From: Thiobacillus denitrificans
GTDB lineage: Bacteria > Pseudomonadota > Gammaproteobacteria > Burkholderiales > Thiobacillaceae
Direction: 5' to 3'
Assembly (NCBI GenBank): GCA_002403375.1
Contig: DHHQ01000001.1
Coordinates: forward strand, 13,465-77,464
DNA length: 64,000 bases
How positions within the stretch are numbered: the stretch's first letter is position 1; each line of letters starts with the position of its first letter. Shown here in pieces: positions 52,578-62,426 of this stretch. Made by a program: the position numbers and the translations under genes. Under the pieces are notes generated by a model that ran no database searches, was not told where the DNA came from, and saw nothing but the letters and a program-made list of their open reading frames with translations.

Positions 52578-53075
52578 TCATGCCGTCTTCCCGATCTCGG
52601 TCACGGCCTGCTGCAGCTTCATGCGGTCGAGCTTGTCGAACGGCAGGCTGACGAACATGCAGATGCGGCGCTGCAGCTGGTTCATCGCGTCGACGAAGGC
52701 ACGGCGCTTGACGTCGTCGCTGCCTTCCACCGCGACCGGGTCGGGGATGCCCCAGTGCGCGCTGATCGGCTGCCCCGGCCACACCGGACACACCTCGCCC
52801 GCCGCCTTGTCGCATCCGGTGAAGACGAAATCGAGCCGCGGCGCACCGGGCTGCGCGAATTCGTCCCAGGCCTTGCTGCGCAGGTCGCTGACGGAAAAAT
52901 GATTCTTCTGCAGCAGGTCAAGCGCGAACGGGTTGACCTGCCCGGCCGGATGGCTGCCCGCGCTGAACCCGCGGAAGCGCCCCTTGCCGAGGTTGTTCAG
53001 CAGCGATTCGGCGAGGATCGAGCGCGCCGAGTTGCCGGTGCACAGGAACAGCACGTTGTAGGCGGGTGCATCCAT
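52578..53075 (-). CDS. arsC: Arsenate reductase ArsC (low-molecular-weight phosphatase family)
   Basis: 165 residues. The P-loop FLCTGNSARS carries the nucleophile Cys12; Cys88 and Cys96 (TGCDKAAGEVCPVWPG) provide the redox pair used with thioredoxin. The C-terminal extension (about 115-165) is longer than in the second copy. It converts As(V) to As(III). Lies 28 nt before acr3. Confidence 0.92.
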   Translation of the reverse strand: MDAPAYNVLFLCTGNSARSILAESLLNNLGKGRFRGFSAGSHPAGQVNPFALDLLQKNHFSVSDLRSKAWDEFAQPGAPRLDFVFTGCDKAAGEVCPVWPGQPISAHWGIPDPVAVEGSDDVKRRAFVDAMNQLQRRICMFVSLPFDKLDRMKLQQAVTEIGKTA

Positions 53076-53099
53076 GATGCGTCTCCGGTATGAATTCGT

Positions 53100-53534
53100 T
53101 CAGGCGGCGGCCGTCTGCAGGCCGAGCTTCTCGCGCACCGCGGCGATCAGCCGCGCGCGGATGTCGTCGCGCACGGCGAGGAAGCTGTCGAGCGGCTCGC
53201 CGTGCGGGTCGTGGAACGGCAGGTGGATCGCCGGGATCGGCTTGGGGAAGATCGGGCAGGCTTCCTTGGCGTTGTCGCACACGGTCACCACCAAGTCGAT
53301 GTCCTCGTTCATCACGGCGTCGATGTCCTTGGGGTGCAGGCCGTCGGTCGGCAGGCCGGCGAGCTTGAGCGCCTCGATCGCGCCGTCGGCCACTTTCGGC
53401 TGCGGGCGGGTGCCGGCGGACAGCGCGCGCACCTGGCCGGCGAGATCATGGTTGAGCAGCACTTCGGCCATCTGCGAGCGGCAGGAGTTGCCCGTGCACA
53501 GCACGAGAACGGTGTAGGGTTGGGTCACGGTCAT
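53100..53534 (-). CDS. arsC: Second arsenate reductase ArsC, thioredoxin-dependent type
   Basis: 144 residues with VLCTGNSCRS (Cys13) and VCDNAKEACPIFP (Cys86, Cys93), the classical three-Cys relay of the Staphylococcus-type enzyme. It is clearly divergent from the neighbouring copy, so this is not a recent duplication. It may differ in electron donor or be expressed as a backup. Confidence 0.92.
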   Translation of the reverse strand: MTVTQPYTVLVLCTGNSCRSQMAEVLLNHDLAGQVRALSAGTRPQPKVADGAIEALKLAGLPTDGLHPKDIDAVMNEDIDLVVTVCDNAKEACPIFPKPIPAIHLPFHDPHGEPLDSFLAVRDDIRARLIAAVREKLGLQTAAA

Positions 53535-53565
53535 TCCTTTGGTCTGGAAGGTAAAAAATCTTGCC

Positions 53566-53603
53566 CTCGCCCCCTCCCGCTTGCGGAAGCGGGAGGGGGC
53601 GAG
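53566..53603. repeat. Perfect 17-bp inverted repeat between arsI and arsC
   Basis: Arms CTCGCCCCCTCCCGCTT (53566-53582) and its complement (53587-53603), loop GCGG. Very GC-rich, no T-tract. It looks like an intergenic REP-type palindrome and would form a very stable RNA hairpin in the operon transcript. Confidence 0.85.
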
Positions 53604-53628
53604 GAAGCGAGTCGATCGTCGGACGGGT

Positions 53629-54093
53629 TCAGCAGCAGCCGCCCGCGGCCGTCGCCGGCGTGCAGCAGGCGGCTTTTTCCGCTGCCGGCTCGGGGACGCA
53701 GCAGCCGCCCGCCGACGGCCCGCCGAACACCGGGATGCTGTCGAGCGTGTGGTAGGTCTCCCAGGCGATGCCGCTGGGGTCGGTCGCCCAGTACTTGTCC
53801 GACTTGGCGTAGCAGCAGGCGGTGCCCATCTCCTCGACCACGTCGGCCTCGAGCTTCTGCAGGCGCTGGTTCATTTCGGCGAGCTCGTCGGCGCTTTCCA
53901 CCTGCACGCCCAGGTGGTTGAGGCCGGTCGCGGCGCCGCGCGCCGAGATCGCGAAGTTCACCCGCGGATCGTCGAGCATCCATTTCGCGTAGTCGGGCTT
54001 GGTGACGGTCGGCTCGGCGGCGAACATGGCGGAATAGAACTTGATGCTGGCGGCCAGATCGTCGACCGCGACGTGTACGTGCAGGCGTTTCAT
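53629..54093 (-). CDS. arsI: ArsI/CadI-family C-As lyase
   Basis: 154 residues of the glyoxalase/bleomycin-resistance fold. The double Cys in GTACCYAKSDKYW (Cys93-Cys94) and metal ligands at about His5, His60 and Glu112 match the ArsI pattern for binding and demethylating trivalent organoarsenicals. The tail has three further Cys pairs (GGCC, AACC, GGCC). It overlaps arsR by 4 nt. Confidence 0.88.
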   Translation of the reverse strand: MKRLHVHVAVDDLAASIKFYSAMFAAEPTVTKPDYAKWMLDDPRVNFAISARGAATGLNHLGVQVESADELAEMNQRLQKLEADVVEEMGTACCYAKSDKYWATDPSGIAWETYHTLDSIPVFGGPSAGGCCVPEPAAEKAACCTPATAAGGCC

Positions 54094-54437
54094 GTTGACT
54101 CCTTTTCAGTGGCTTCGGGTTCGCACGCCGGCGAGCACACCGGCGAGCAGGGGTTGCCGCCGCAGCAGTTCTCGGTCAGAAAGCCCAGCAGCGCGTTCAT
54201 GGTTTCGAAGTTGGCGGTGTAGATGACGAAGCGCCCGGCCTGCTGGGAATCCACCATCCCCGCGTGGGCGAGCTCCTTCAGGTGGAACGACAGCGAGGAC
54301 GGCGCGATGCCGGTGAGCTCGCCGATCCTCCCGGCGGCAAGGCCCTCCGGCCCGGCCTGGACCAGGGTGCGGAAGATCGCCAGGCGGGAATCCTGGGCGA
54401 TCGCGGCGAGGGCGGTGACAACGGCTTTCGTTTCCAT
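54090..54437 (-). CDS. arsR: ArsR-family arsenic-responsive repressor
   Basis: 115 residues from the ATG at 54437 (an ATG at 54473 exists without support). Winged helix with IAPSSLSFHLKELAHAGMV. The C-terminus has NCCGGNPCSPVCSPAC (Cys91, 92, 97, 101, 105), the C-terminal As(III) site type of some ArsR proteins. First gene of the arsenic operon: it should repress it and be released by As(III). Confidence 0.92.
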   Translation of the reverse strand: METKAVVTALAAIAQDSRLAIFRTLVQAGPEGLAAGRIGELTGIAPSSLSFHLKELAHAGMVDSQQAGRFVIYTANFETMNALLGFLTENCCGGNPCSPVCSPACEPEATEKEST

Positions 54438-54457
54438 GTTTCGAATACTATTGAAAC
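54438..54457. promoter_or_regulatory. Candidate ArsR operator directly before arsR
   Basis: GTTTCAATA-G-TATTCGAAAC on the minus strand, an imperfect palindrome (one extra base in one arm) abutting the arsR ATG. ArsR-type operators are such inverted repeats near the promoter. No ribosome site is visible between it and the ATG, so arsR may be leaderless. Confidence 0.55.
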
Positions 54458-54521
54458 GTTGAAGGAAAAGCAAATGAAATTTTGGTGAGGCCGTTCCCGA
54501 CGTGCCGCCGGGCCAGCGGGC

Positions 54522-56186
54522 TCAGTATCCGCAGGAAGGCCCGGCCTTGCTCCCCGAGTCGGCGGCCTCGAGCCCGAGCACGTCGCGCGCGACCGCTTCG
54601 GCGACCTTGATGCCGTCGACCCCGGCGGAAAGAATCCCGCCGGCGTAGCCCGCGCCCTCGCCTGCCGGATACAGGCCCTTGACGTTCACGCTCTGGCAAT
54701 CGTCGCCGCGGGTGATGCGCGCCGGCGACGAGGTGCGCGTCTCGACCCCGGTCAGCACCGCGTCCTTCATCGCGAAGCCCTGGATCTGCTTGTCGAACGC
54801 CGGCAGCGCCTCGCGGATCGCCTCGATCGCATACGCAGGCAGCGCGGTGGCGAGGTCGGTCAGGTGCACGCCCGGCTTGTACGAGGGCTCGACGCCGCCA
54901 AGTCGCGTCGACGGCCTGCCCTCGAGGAAATCGCCGACCAGCTGTCCCGGCGCCTCGTAGTCGCCGCCGCCGAGCTCGAACGCGCGCGATTCGAGTTCAC
55001 GCTGCAGCCGGATGCCGGCGAGCGGATCGTCACCGGGAAAATCCTCGGGCGTGATGCCCACGACGATGCCGGAATTGGCGTTGCGCTCGTTGCGCGAATA
55101 CTGGCTCATGCCGTTGGTCACCACCCGCCCAGGCTCGGAGGTCGCCGCGACCACCGTGCCGCCCGGGCACATGCAGAAGCTGTACACCGCGCGGCCGTTC
55201 TTCGCGTGGTGCACCAGCTTGTAGTCGGCCGCGCCGAGCAGCGGATTGCCGGCGTTCGGCCCCAGCCTGGCCTGGTCGATCAGCGACTGCGGATGCTCGA
55301 TGCGGAAGCCGATCGAGAACGGTTTCGCCTCCAGGTAGACGCCACGCGCGTGCAGCATCTCGAAGGTGTCCCGCGCGCTGTGGCCGAGCGCGAGCACGAC
55401 GTGGCGGCTCTTCAGGACCTCGCCGCTGGCGAGCGTCACGCCCGCGATCTGTTTGCCGCCGTCGGGGCCGTCCTCCAGCAGCACGTCGGTCACGCGCTGC
55501 TGGAAGCGGATCTCGCCGCCGAGCGACTCGATCTCGTGGCGCATCGCCTCGACCATGCCGACCAGGCGGAAGGTGCCGATGTGCGGCTTCGACACGTAGA
55601 GGATCTCGTCCGGCGCGCCCGCCTTGACGAACTCGGTCAGCACCTTGCGCCCGAGGTGGCGCGGGTCCTTGATCTGGCTGTAGAGCTTGCCGTCGGAGAA
55701 CGTCCCCGCGCCGCCCTCGCCGAACTGCACGTTGGATTCCGGGTCGAGCACCTTCCTGCGCCACAGTCCCCAGGTGTCCTGGGTGCGCTCGCGCACCGCC
55801 TTGCCGCGCTCGAGCACGATCGGCCGGAAGCCCATCTGCGCCAGCACCAGCGCGGCGAAGATGCCGCAGGGGCCGAAGCCGACGACGATCGGCCGCTCGG
55901 CAAGCTTTTCCGGCGCGTGGCCGACGAACTGGTAGTCCATGTCCGGCGTCGGCGCGAGGTGGCGGTCGTTGCGGAATTTCTTCAGCAGCGCGGCCTCGTT
56001 CTTCACCTCGACGTCGACCGCGTAGACCAGCAGCAGCGCGTGCTTCTTGCGCGCGTCGTAGCTGCGCTTGAAGATGCTGAAGCCGACAAGCTGGTCGTCC
56101 GCCAGCTCCAGGCGCTTGAGGATCGCCGCGCGCAAGGCCTCGGGCGGATGGTCGAGCGGAAGTTTGAGTTCAGTCAGTCGCAGCAT
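54522..56186 (-). CDS. FAD-dependent dehydrogenase-like protein (COG2509 type)
   Basis: 554 residues. N-terminal alpha/beta domain (about 1-90), then a dinucleotide-binding motif VVGFGPCGIFAALVLAQMG (about 100-120), a conserved QFGEGGAGTFSDGKLYSQI segment (about 155) and a C-terminal GLYPAGEGAGYAGGI FAD-binding region (about 510). Family of uncharacterised flavoproteins. The C-terminus lies 17 nt away from a tail overlap with the next gene. Function unknown. Confidence 0.85.
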   Translation of the reverse strand: MLRLTELKLPLDHPPEALRAAILKRLELADDQLVGFSIFKRSYDARKKHALLLVYAVDVEVKNEAALLKKFRNDRHLAPTPDMDYQFVGHAPEKLAERPIVVGFGPCGIFAALVLAQMGFRPIVLERGKAVRERTQDTWGLWRRKVLDPESNVQFGEGGAGTFSDGKLYSQIKDPRHLGRKVLTEFVKAGAPDEILYVSKPHIGTFRLVGMVEAMRHEIESLGGEIRFQQRVTDVLLEDGPDGGKQIAGVTLASGEVLKSRHVVLALGHSARDTFEMLHARGVYLEAKPFSIGFRIEHPQSLIDQARLGPNAGNPLLGAADYKLVHHAKNGRAVYSFCMCPGGTVVAATSEPGRVVTNGMSQYSRNERNANSGIVVGITPEDFPGDDPLAGIRLQRELESRAFELGGGDYEAPGQLVGDFLEGRPSTRLGGVEPSYKPGVHLTDLATALPAYAIEAIREALPAFDKQIQGFAMKDAVLTGVETRTSSPARITRGDDCQSVNVKGLYPAGEGAGYAGGILSAGVDGIKVAEAVARDVLGLEAADSGSKAGPSCGY

Positions 56187-57435
56187 GGTGAGTGTTCAAG
56201 TAATTCAGCGCGCCCTGCCCCGCCGCGCGTCCGCTGGCGAAGCAGGCGGTCAGCAGATACCCGCCGGTGGGTGCTTCCCAGTCGAGCATCTCTCCGGCGC
56301 AGAAGACGCCGGGCAGGTTCCGCAGCATGAGGTGCGCGTCGAGCGCCTCGAAACGCACGCCGCCGGCGCTGCTGATCGCCTCGTCGAGCGGGCGTGGGGC
56401 AGACAGGGTCAGGGGCAGCGATTTTATCGCGTTGGCGAGTTGCACCGGGTCGTTCAGCCGTTCGGCCGGGACGATTTCGCGCAGCAGCGCCATCTTCGCG
56501 CCCTTGATGCCGGTGCGGCTCGCGAGGTGGCTGGAAAGCGAGCGCGCGCCGCGCGGATGGGCGACTTCGGCGACGACGCGTGCGAGCGTCTTGTCGGGCG
56601 CGAGATCGAGCTCGACGGTCACGCTCCCCTGCGCCGCGATCATGTCGCGCAGCGGCGCCGACAGCGCGTAGACCAGGCTGCCTTCGATGCCGCTATCGGA
56701 CAGCATCAGTTCGCCGCGCCGCTCGTGGGCGCGCCCGCCGACGTCGGTGAAGCGCAGCGCCACGGTCTTCAGCGGCTGCCCGGCGAAGCGCGATTTCAGA
56801 TGCTCGCTCCAGCCCCCCGCGACGTCGAAGCCGCAGTTGGCCGGGACCAGCGGCGCGACGTCGATCCCGCGCGCGGCCAGCAGCGGCACCCAGCCGCCGT
56901 CCGACCCCAGCTTCGCCCAGCTGCCGCCGCCGAGCGCGAGCACCGTTGCGCCGGCGTTCACCGTCACCCCGCCCCCGGGTGCCGCGAAGCGCAGCGCACC
57001 GTTCCCATCCCACCCCGACCAGCGATGCCGCACATGAAAGCGGACCCCCGCCTCGCGCAGCCGGTGCAGCCACGCACGCAGCAGCGGCGCGGCCTTCATG
57101 TCCTTGGGAAACACCCTTCCCGACGAGCCGACGAAGGTCTCGACGCCCAGCCCGTGGATCCACGCGCGCAACGCCTCGGGCGGAGACGCCTCGAGCAGCG
57201 GCCGCACCTCGGGCGCGCGCGCGCCGTAGCGTGAAACGAAGGATTCGAACGGCTCGGAATGGGTGATGTTCATGCCGCCCACGCCGGCCAGCAGGAACTT
57301 GCGGCCGACCGAAGGCATGGCGTCGTAGACGTCGACCTGAATGCCGCCGGCGGCCAGCACTTCGGCCGCCATCAGGCCGCCGGGGCCGCCGCCGATCACT
57401 GCAGCCGTCCGGAAGGTCTGCGCAAGCGTGTTCAT
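56170..57435 (-). CDS. HI0933/YhiN-like flavoprotein (TIGR03862 type)
   Basis: 421 residues from the ATG at 57435. Rossmann motif VIGGGPGGLMAAEVLAAGG at the N-terminus, then a GRKFLLAGVGGMNITHSEP signature typical of this family near residue 44, and a C-terminal GEMLDWEAPTGGYLLTACFASG stretch (about 387). Cytoplasmic flavoprotein with unknown substrate. It overlaps the end of the neighbouring flavoprotein gene by 17 nt on the same strand, a likely operon. Confidence 0.88.
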   Translation of the reverse strand: MNTLAQTFRTAAVIGGGPGGLMAAEVLAAGGIQVDVYDAMPSVGRKFLLAGVGGMNITHSEPFESFVSRYGARAPEVRPLLEASPPEALRAWIHGLGVETFVGSSGRVFPKDMKAAPLLRAWLHRLREAGVRFHVRHRWSGWDGNGALRFAAPGGGVTVNAGATVLALGGGSWAKLGSDGGWVPLLAARGIDVAPLVPANCGFDVAGGWSEHLKSRFAGQPLKTVALRFTDVGGRAHERRGELMLSDSGIEGSLVYALSAPLRDMIAAQGSVTVELDLAPDKTLARVVAEVAHPRGARSLSSHLASRTGIKGAKMALLREIVPAERLNDPVQLANAIKSLPLTLSAPRPLDEAISSAGGVRFEALDAHLMLRNLPGVFCAGEMLDWEAPTGGYLLTACFASGRAAGQGALNYLNTHHAATD

Positions 57436-57473
57436 CAAGGGGTACCGCGCGGGATCGACACCGCCAAGCTACA

Positions 57474-57513
57474 CCGCCCGCGTTCCCCGGTTCGGGCCGG
57501 GGAACGCGGGCGG
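57474..57513 (-). terminator. Perfect 17-bp hairpin between hns-like and flavoprotein genes
   Basis: Arms 57474-57490 and 57497-57513 with loop TTCGGG, 21 nt after the H-NS gene stop. No T-tract follows, so it is a stable transcript end or processing site, not a classic terminator. Confidence 0.6.
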
Positions 57514-57533
57514 CAGTCACCCGGTATCAGGGA

Positions 57534-57833
57534 TTACTTGACCAGAAAGGACTCTTTTGCACGCCCTTTTTCCATTTCGGCGGCGAGCCAGCGCGGTACA
57601 CGGCCACGACCCGACCAGGAGTCACCGGTGGCGGGATTGTAGTACTTGGCCGCCACCGTGCCGCGCGACTTGGCCTTTTTCGCCCCGCCCCTCAGATCGT
57701 CGAGGGTAATACCGTATTCCTTCATCCTTGCCTGGATCTCGGCCACCACCGAAGCGATTTCCGCGCGGCGGGCTGCCTCGGCCTGCTGCATCAAGGCTTC
57801 CGCCTGGGCTTTCAATTCCTTGTACGTAGCCAT
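57534..57833 (-). CDS. H-NS family nucleoid protein
   Basis: 99 residues: N-terminal coiled coil (about 1-45) for oligomerisation and a C-terminal DNA-binding domain with the marker AKYYNPATGDSWSGRGRVPRWL (in two parts, about 61-82). This is the short H-NS/HvrA type of betaproteobacteria. AAGGA ribosome site. It likely silences AT-rich DNA such as horizontally acquired genes. Confidence 0.92.
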   Translation of the reverse strand: MATYKELKAQAEALMQQAEAARRAEIASVVAEIQARMKEYGITLDDLRGGAKKAKSRGTVAAKYYNPATGDSWSGRGRVPRWLAAEMEKGRAKESFLVK

Positions 57834-58018
57834 CTATTTTCCTTATTTGAAGAAGTAAACAAACTCCGCCAGAAACAGCCGATTCAATACTTCCGATTTT
57901 ATCGGCACAGCGCAAAATTAATATCCACGCGCCTTATCAAAATAGGCACGTCTTATTAAAAAACAAATGCGCCCGCACATTATTTCAGATTAATTTGCTC
58001 GCGCACAAGAAAACAAAA
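57834..58018. other. AT-rich promoter region of the H-NS gene
   Basis: 185 nt, the most AT-rich stretch of this part of the window, with A- and T-tracts (TTTTTTAATAAG, AAATTAATC on the minus strand). Such curved DNA fits autoregulation by H-NS. A small hairpin CCGATAAAATCGG lies near 57897. Confidence 0.55.
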
Positions 58019-59581
<1,563 letters not shown>

Positions 59582-59603
59582 AGAAGGAGGCGTTGAATGC
59601 CTG

Positions 59604-60314
59604 TCAGTCGGCTAGAAAGTAGTCCACCGTGGAGACCACGCGGACCTTCTTGAGGTGGGCGGTGCTGGGGTCGCGGTCCTCGATGCTGAACTGCCCTTGG
59701 CTCGCGCGCTTGATCTTGCCCAGCGTGCTGTCGGAATCCTTGGCGAACTTCTCCGCGGCCTGGCGGGCGTTGCGCGTGGCCTCCTCGATCATCGCGGGTT
59801 TCAGCGCGTTGAGCCCGGTAAACAGGAAGCGCGGGCGGTTTTCGTAGTCGCCGGCGTTGAGCGCGATGCCCTTCTCGCCCAGCACCACCAGTTCGGGCAT
59901 GGCGCGGCGCACGGCGTCGACCTGGCGGGTGTAGACGGTGATCACCGACTTGCCGCTGTAGCGCAGCCGGCTGGCCAGTTCGGCGCTGCCGTAGTCCTGC
60001 GCCTGGCGGTCGGTGATCGAGGGCGCCGAGACGGAGATCTCCTCGGCCTGGAAGCCACGGGCCCTGAGGAAGTCGATGATCACCGCGTTCTTGTCCTGCA
60101 GGGTCTGGTAGAGGGCCGGCAGGTCGGACCCTGCCTCGCTGAACGCGATCGGCCAGACGGCGGTGTCGGCCGGCACTTCGCGCTCGGCGAGGCCCTTGAC
60201 CTCGACGCTGCGCTCGAATTGCTTGAAGCGGGCGAGCCCGTCGGCCAGCAGCCAGGCCGCGGCCACCATGCCCAAAGCCAGCACAACGGCTGCCGCCAAA
60301 CGGTTGTTGCCCAT
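59604..60314 (-). CDS. SIMPL-domain (DUF541) periplasmic protein
   Basis: 236 residues with an N-terminal membrane anchor or signal (about 5-26) and a SIMPL domain: RSVEVKGLAEREVPADTAVWPI, ITVYTRQVDAVRRAMPELVVL and a final KVRVVSTVDYFL. These proteins are exported; their role is unclear. It sits between guaB and guaA (gaps 36 and 22 nt), an arrangement probably co-transcribed. Confidence 0.85.
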   Translation of the reverse strand: MGNNRLAAAVVLALGMVAAAWLLADGLARFKQFERSVEVKGLAEREVPADTAVWPIAFSEAGSDLPALYQTLQDKNAVIIDFLRARGFQAEEISVSAPSITDRQAQDYGSAELASRLRYSGKSVITVYTRQVDAVRRAMPELVVLGEKGIALNAGDYENRPRFLFTGLNALKPAMIEEATRNARQAAEKFAKDSDSTLGKIKRASQGQFSIEDRDPSTAHLKKVRVVSTVDYFLAD

Positions 60315-60350
60315 GATGCGTCCCCTTCGCCGCGACCGGCTGCGTGCGCC

Positions 60351-61811
60351 TTATTCGAGCCGGTAGTTGGGTGCTTCCTTGGTGATCTGCACGTCGTGGA
60401 CGTGCGACTCACGCACGCCGGCCGAGGTGATCTCGACGAATTCGGCCTTGGCGTGCATGTCGGTGATGGTGGCGACGCCGAGGTAGCCCATGCTCGAGCG
60501 CAGCCCGCCCATCATCTGGTGGATGACGCCGAGCACGCTGCCCTTGTAGGGGACGCGACCCTCGATGCCTTCCGGAACCAGCTTCTCGGCGCTCTTCTCG
60601 TTGTCCTGGAAGTAGCGGTCGGAGGACCCCTGCTGCATCGCGCCGAGCGAGCCCATGCCGCGATACGACTTGTACGAGCGCCCCTGGAACAGCTCGACTT
60701 CGCCCGGCGCCTCCTCGGTACCGGCCAAGAGGCCGCCGAGCATGACGCAGTTGGCACCGGCGGCGAGCGCCTTGGCGATGTCGCCGGAATAGCGGATCCC
60801 GCCGTCGGCGATCACGCCGACGCCGCTGCCCGCGAGGGCGTCGGCGACGTTGGCGACCGCCGAGATCTGCGGCACGCCGACGCCGGCGACCATGCGGGTG
60901 GTGCAGATCGAGCCGGGGCCGATGCCGACCTTGACCGCATCGGCGCCGTGTTCGACCAGTGCGGCGGCGGCCGACGCGGTGGCGATGTTGCCGCCGATGA
61001 CCTGGACTTCGGGGAAGTTCTGCTTGACCCATCTGACGCGGTCGAGCACGCCCTTGGAATGCCCGTGTGCCGTGTCGACGACGACGACGTCGACGCCCGC
61101 CGCCACCAGCGCGGCGACGCGTTCCTCGGTGCCCTCGCCGGTGCCGACCGCCGCGCCCACGCGCAGGCGGCCCATCGCGTCCTTGCAGGCGTTCGGGTGC
61201 TCGCTCGACTTCTGGATGTCCTTGACGGTGATCAGCCCGCGCAGCTCGAAGGCGTCGTTGACGACCAGCACGCGCTCGAGGCGGTGCTTGTGCAGCAGCG
61301 CCATCGCCTCCTCGCGGTTGGCGCCCTCCTTCACCGTCACCAGGCGCTCCTTCGGCGTCATGATGTTGGCGACCGGCTGGTCGAGGCTGGGCTCGAAACG
61401 CAGGTCACGGTTGGTGACGATGCCGACCACCTTGCCGCCGTCGATCACCGGCAGGCCGGAAATGCGCTTGGCACGCGTGATCTCGAGCACCTGGCGCACG
61501 GTCATCTGCGGCGCGACGGTGATCGGATCCTTGACCACGCCCGACTCGAAGCGCTTGACCGCCGACACCTGCGCGGCCTGCTGCTCGGCGTTCATGTTCT
61601 TGTGGATGATGCCGAGGCCGCCCTCCTGCGCCAGCGCGATCGCCAGCCGCGCCTCGGTCACCGTGTCCATGGCGGCCGACAGCAGGGGCAGATTCAGGGT
61701 GATCGTGCGGGTCAGTTGCGTGGCAAGGCTGACTTCGCGGGGGAGAATGGCGGAATGGGCGGGGACGAGCAGAACGTCGTCGAACGTCAGCGCTTTTTGC
61801 AGAACACGCAT
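60351..61811 (-). CDS. guaB: IMP dehydrogenase
   Basis: 486 residues from the ATG at 61811. TIM barrel interrupted by two CBS domains (about 95-205). The catalytic loop GIGPGSICTTR (Cys near 305) and the NAD-site GGI(RYSGD) region are intact. It turns IMP into XMP, the first committed step of GMP synthesis. First gene of guaB-SIMPL-guaA. GGAAAG ribosome site. Confidence 0.97.
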   Translation of the reverse strand: MRVLQKALTFDDVLLVPAHSAILPREVSLATQLTRTITLNLPLLSAAMDTVTEARLAIALAQEGGLGIIHKNMNAEQQAAQVSAVKRFESGVVKDPITVAPQMTVRQVLEITRAKRISGLPVIDGGKVVGIVTNRDLRFEPSLDQPVANIMTPKERLVTVKEGANREEAMALLHKHRLERVLVVNDAFELRGLITVKDIQKSSEHPNACKDAMGRLRVGAAVGTGEGTEERVAALVAAGVDVVVVDTAHGHSKGVLDRVRWVKQNFPEVQVIGGNIATASAAAALVEHGADAVKVGIGPGSICTTRMVAGVGVPQISAVANVADALAGSGVGVIADGGIRYSGDIAKALAAGANCVMLGGLLAGTEEAPGEVELFQGRSYKSYRGMGSLGAMQQGSSDRYFQDNEKSAEKLVPEGIEGRVPYKGSVLGVIHQMMGGLRSSMGYLGVATITDMHAKAEFVEITSAGVRESHVHDVQITKEAPNYRLE

Positions 61812-62032
61812 GGGCTTTCCTTCAAGCAAAGCGGAATTATACGCGCCCGCCCCCGCCCGGCACAAACGACGCCCCTGGGGCCCGCAATTGGTCGTAATCT
61901 ACCAATCACATATGGGTACTTGGCGGTTGACTCCCACGGGCGATGCAGGCTAACTTTGCGTCAGCATTCAAGCTGCCAGGGCGCGCGGTTCAAAGCCCAC
62001 CTGTACGCCATACAACCCGAGGAGATAGAACA
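61812..62032. other. Divergent region between guaB and lipoprotein gene
   Basis: 221 nt. It carries the promoter of the lipoprotein (61927-61956) and, on the minus strand, the guaB leader; no operator-like repeat for purine control is obvious. Confidence 0.45.
61927..61956 (+). promoter_or_regulatory. Candidate sigma70 promoter of the lipoprotein gene
   Basis: TTGACT at 61927-61932 and TAACTT at 61951-61956, separated by 18 nt, about 77 nt before the ATG at 62033. The spacing is acceptable, the -10 is weak. Confidence 0.4.
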
Positions 62033-62362
62033 ATGTCCAAAATCATGCTTGCCCTGACTTCCGCTGCCCTGATCGGCCTCGCCGGCTGCGCCACCCAGCA
62101 GGCCGCCCAGCCGACCGCCGCCTCCAGCGCTGCGATCAGCGCCGAAGCGCAGGCCTCGCTCGCCGCCGCCCAGGCCGACGTCAAGGCCGCCAAGGCCAAG
62201 AACGCGCTGTGGACCACTGCAGAAAATGCGCTGAAGGCCGCCGAGGCCGCCGCAGAGAAGGGCGATAGCGCAACCGTGATCAAGCAGTCCAAGCTCGCGA
62301 GCGACCACGTCAAGAAGGGCATGGCGCAACTGAACTACCCGATGCTGAAGGTCGGCGACTAA
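62033..62362 (+). CDS. Small Ala-rich outer-membrane lipoprotein
   Basis: 109 residues from the ATG at 62033 with a GGAG ribosome site. A lipoprotein signal ends in LAGC (Cys19). The mature part is a long amphipathic helix of Ala/Lys/Glu (QASLAAAQADVKAAKAKNAL, AENALKAAEAAAEKG) resembling an alanine zipper of the Lpp type. It probably stabilises the envelope. Followed by a strong terminator. Confidence 0.85.
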   Translation: MSKIMLALTSAALIGLAGCATQQAAQPTAASSAAISAEAQASLAAAQADVKAAKAKNALWTTAENALKAAEAAAEKGDSATVIKQSKLASDHVKKGMAQLNYPMLKVGD

Positions 62363-62380
62363 GCCCACCCGCTCCAGCAG

Positions 62381-62415
62381 AAAAGGCCTTCCGGAAATCC
62401 GGAAGGCCTTTTTGT
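62381..62415. terminator. Bidirectional rho-independent terminator
   Basis: A 15-bp stem AAAAGGCCTTCCGGA / TCCGGAAGGCCTTTT with T-rich ends on both strands. It lies between the convergent lipoprotein (+) and rnfH (-) genes and can serve both. Confidence 0.9.
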
Positions 62416-62426
62416 TTTGGGGCGCC

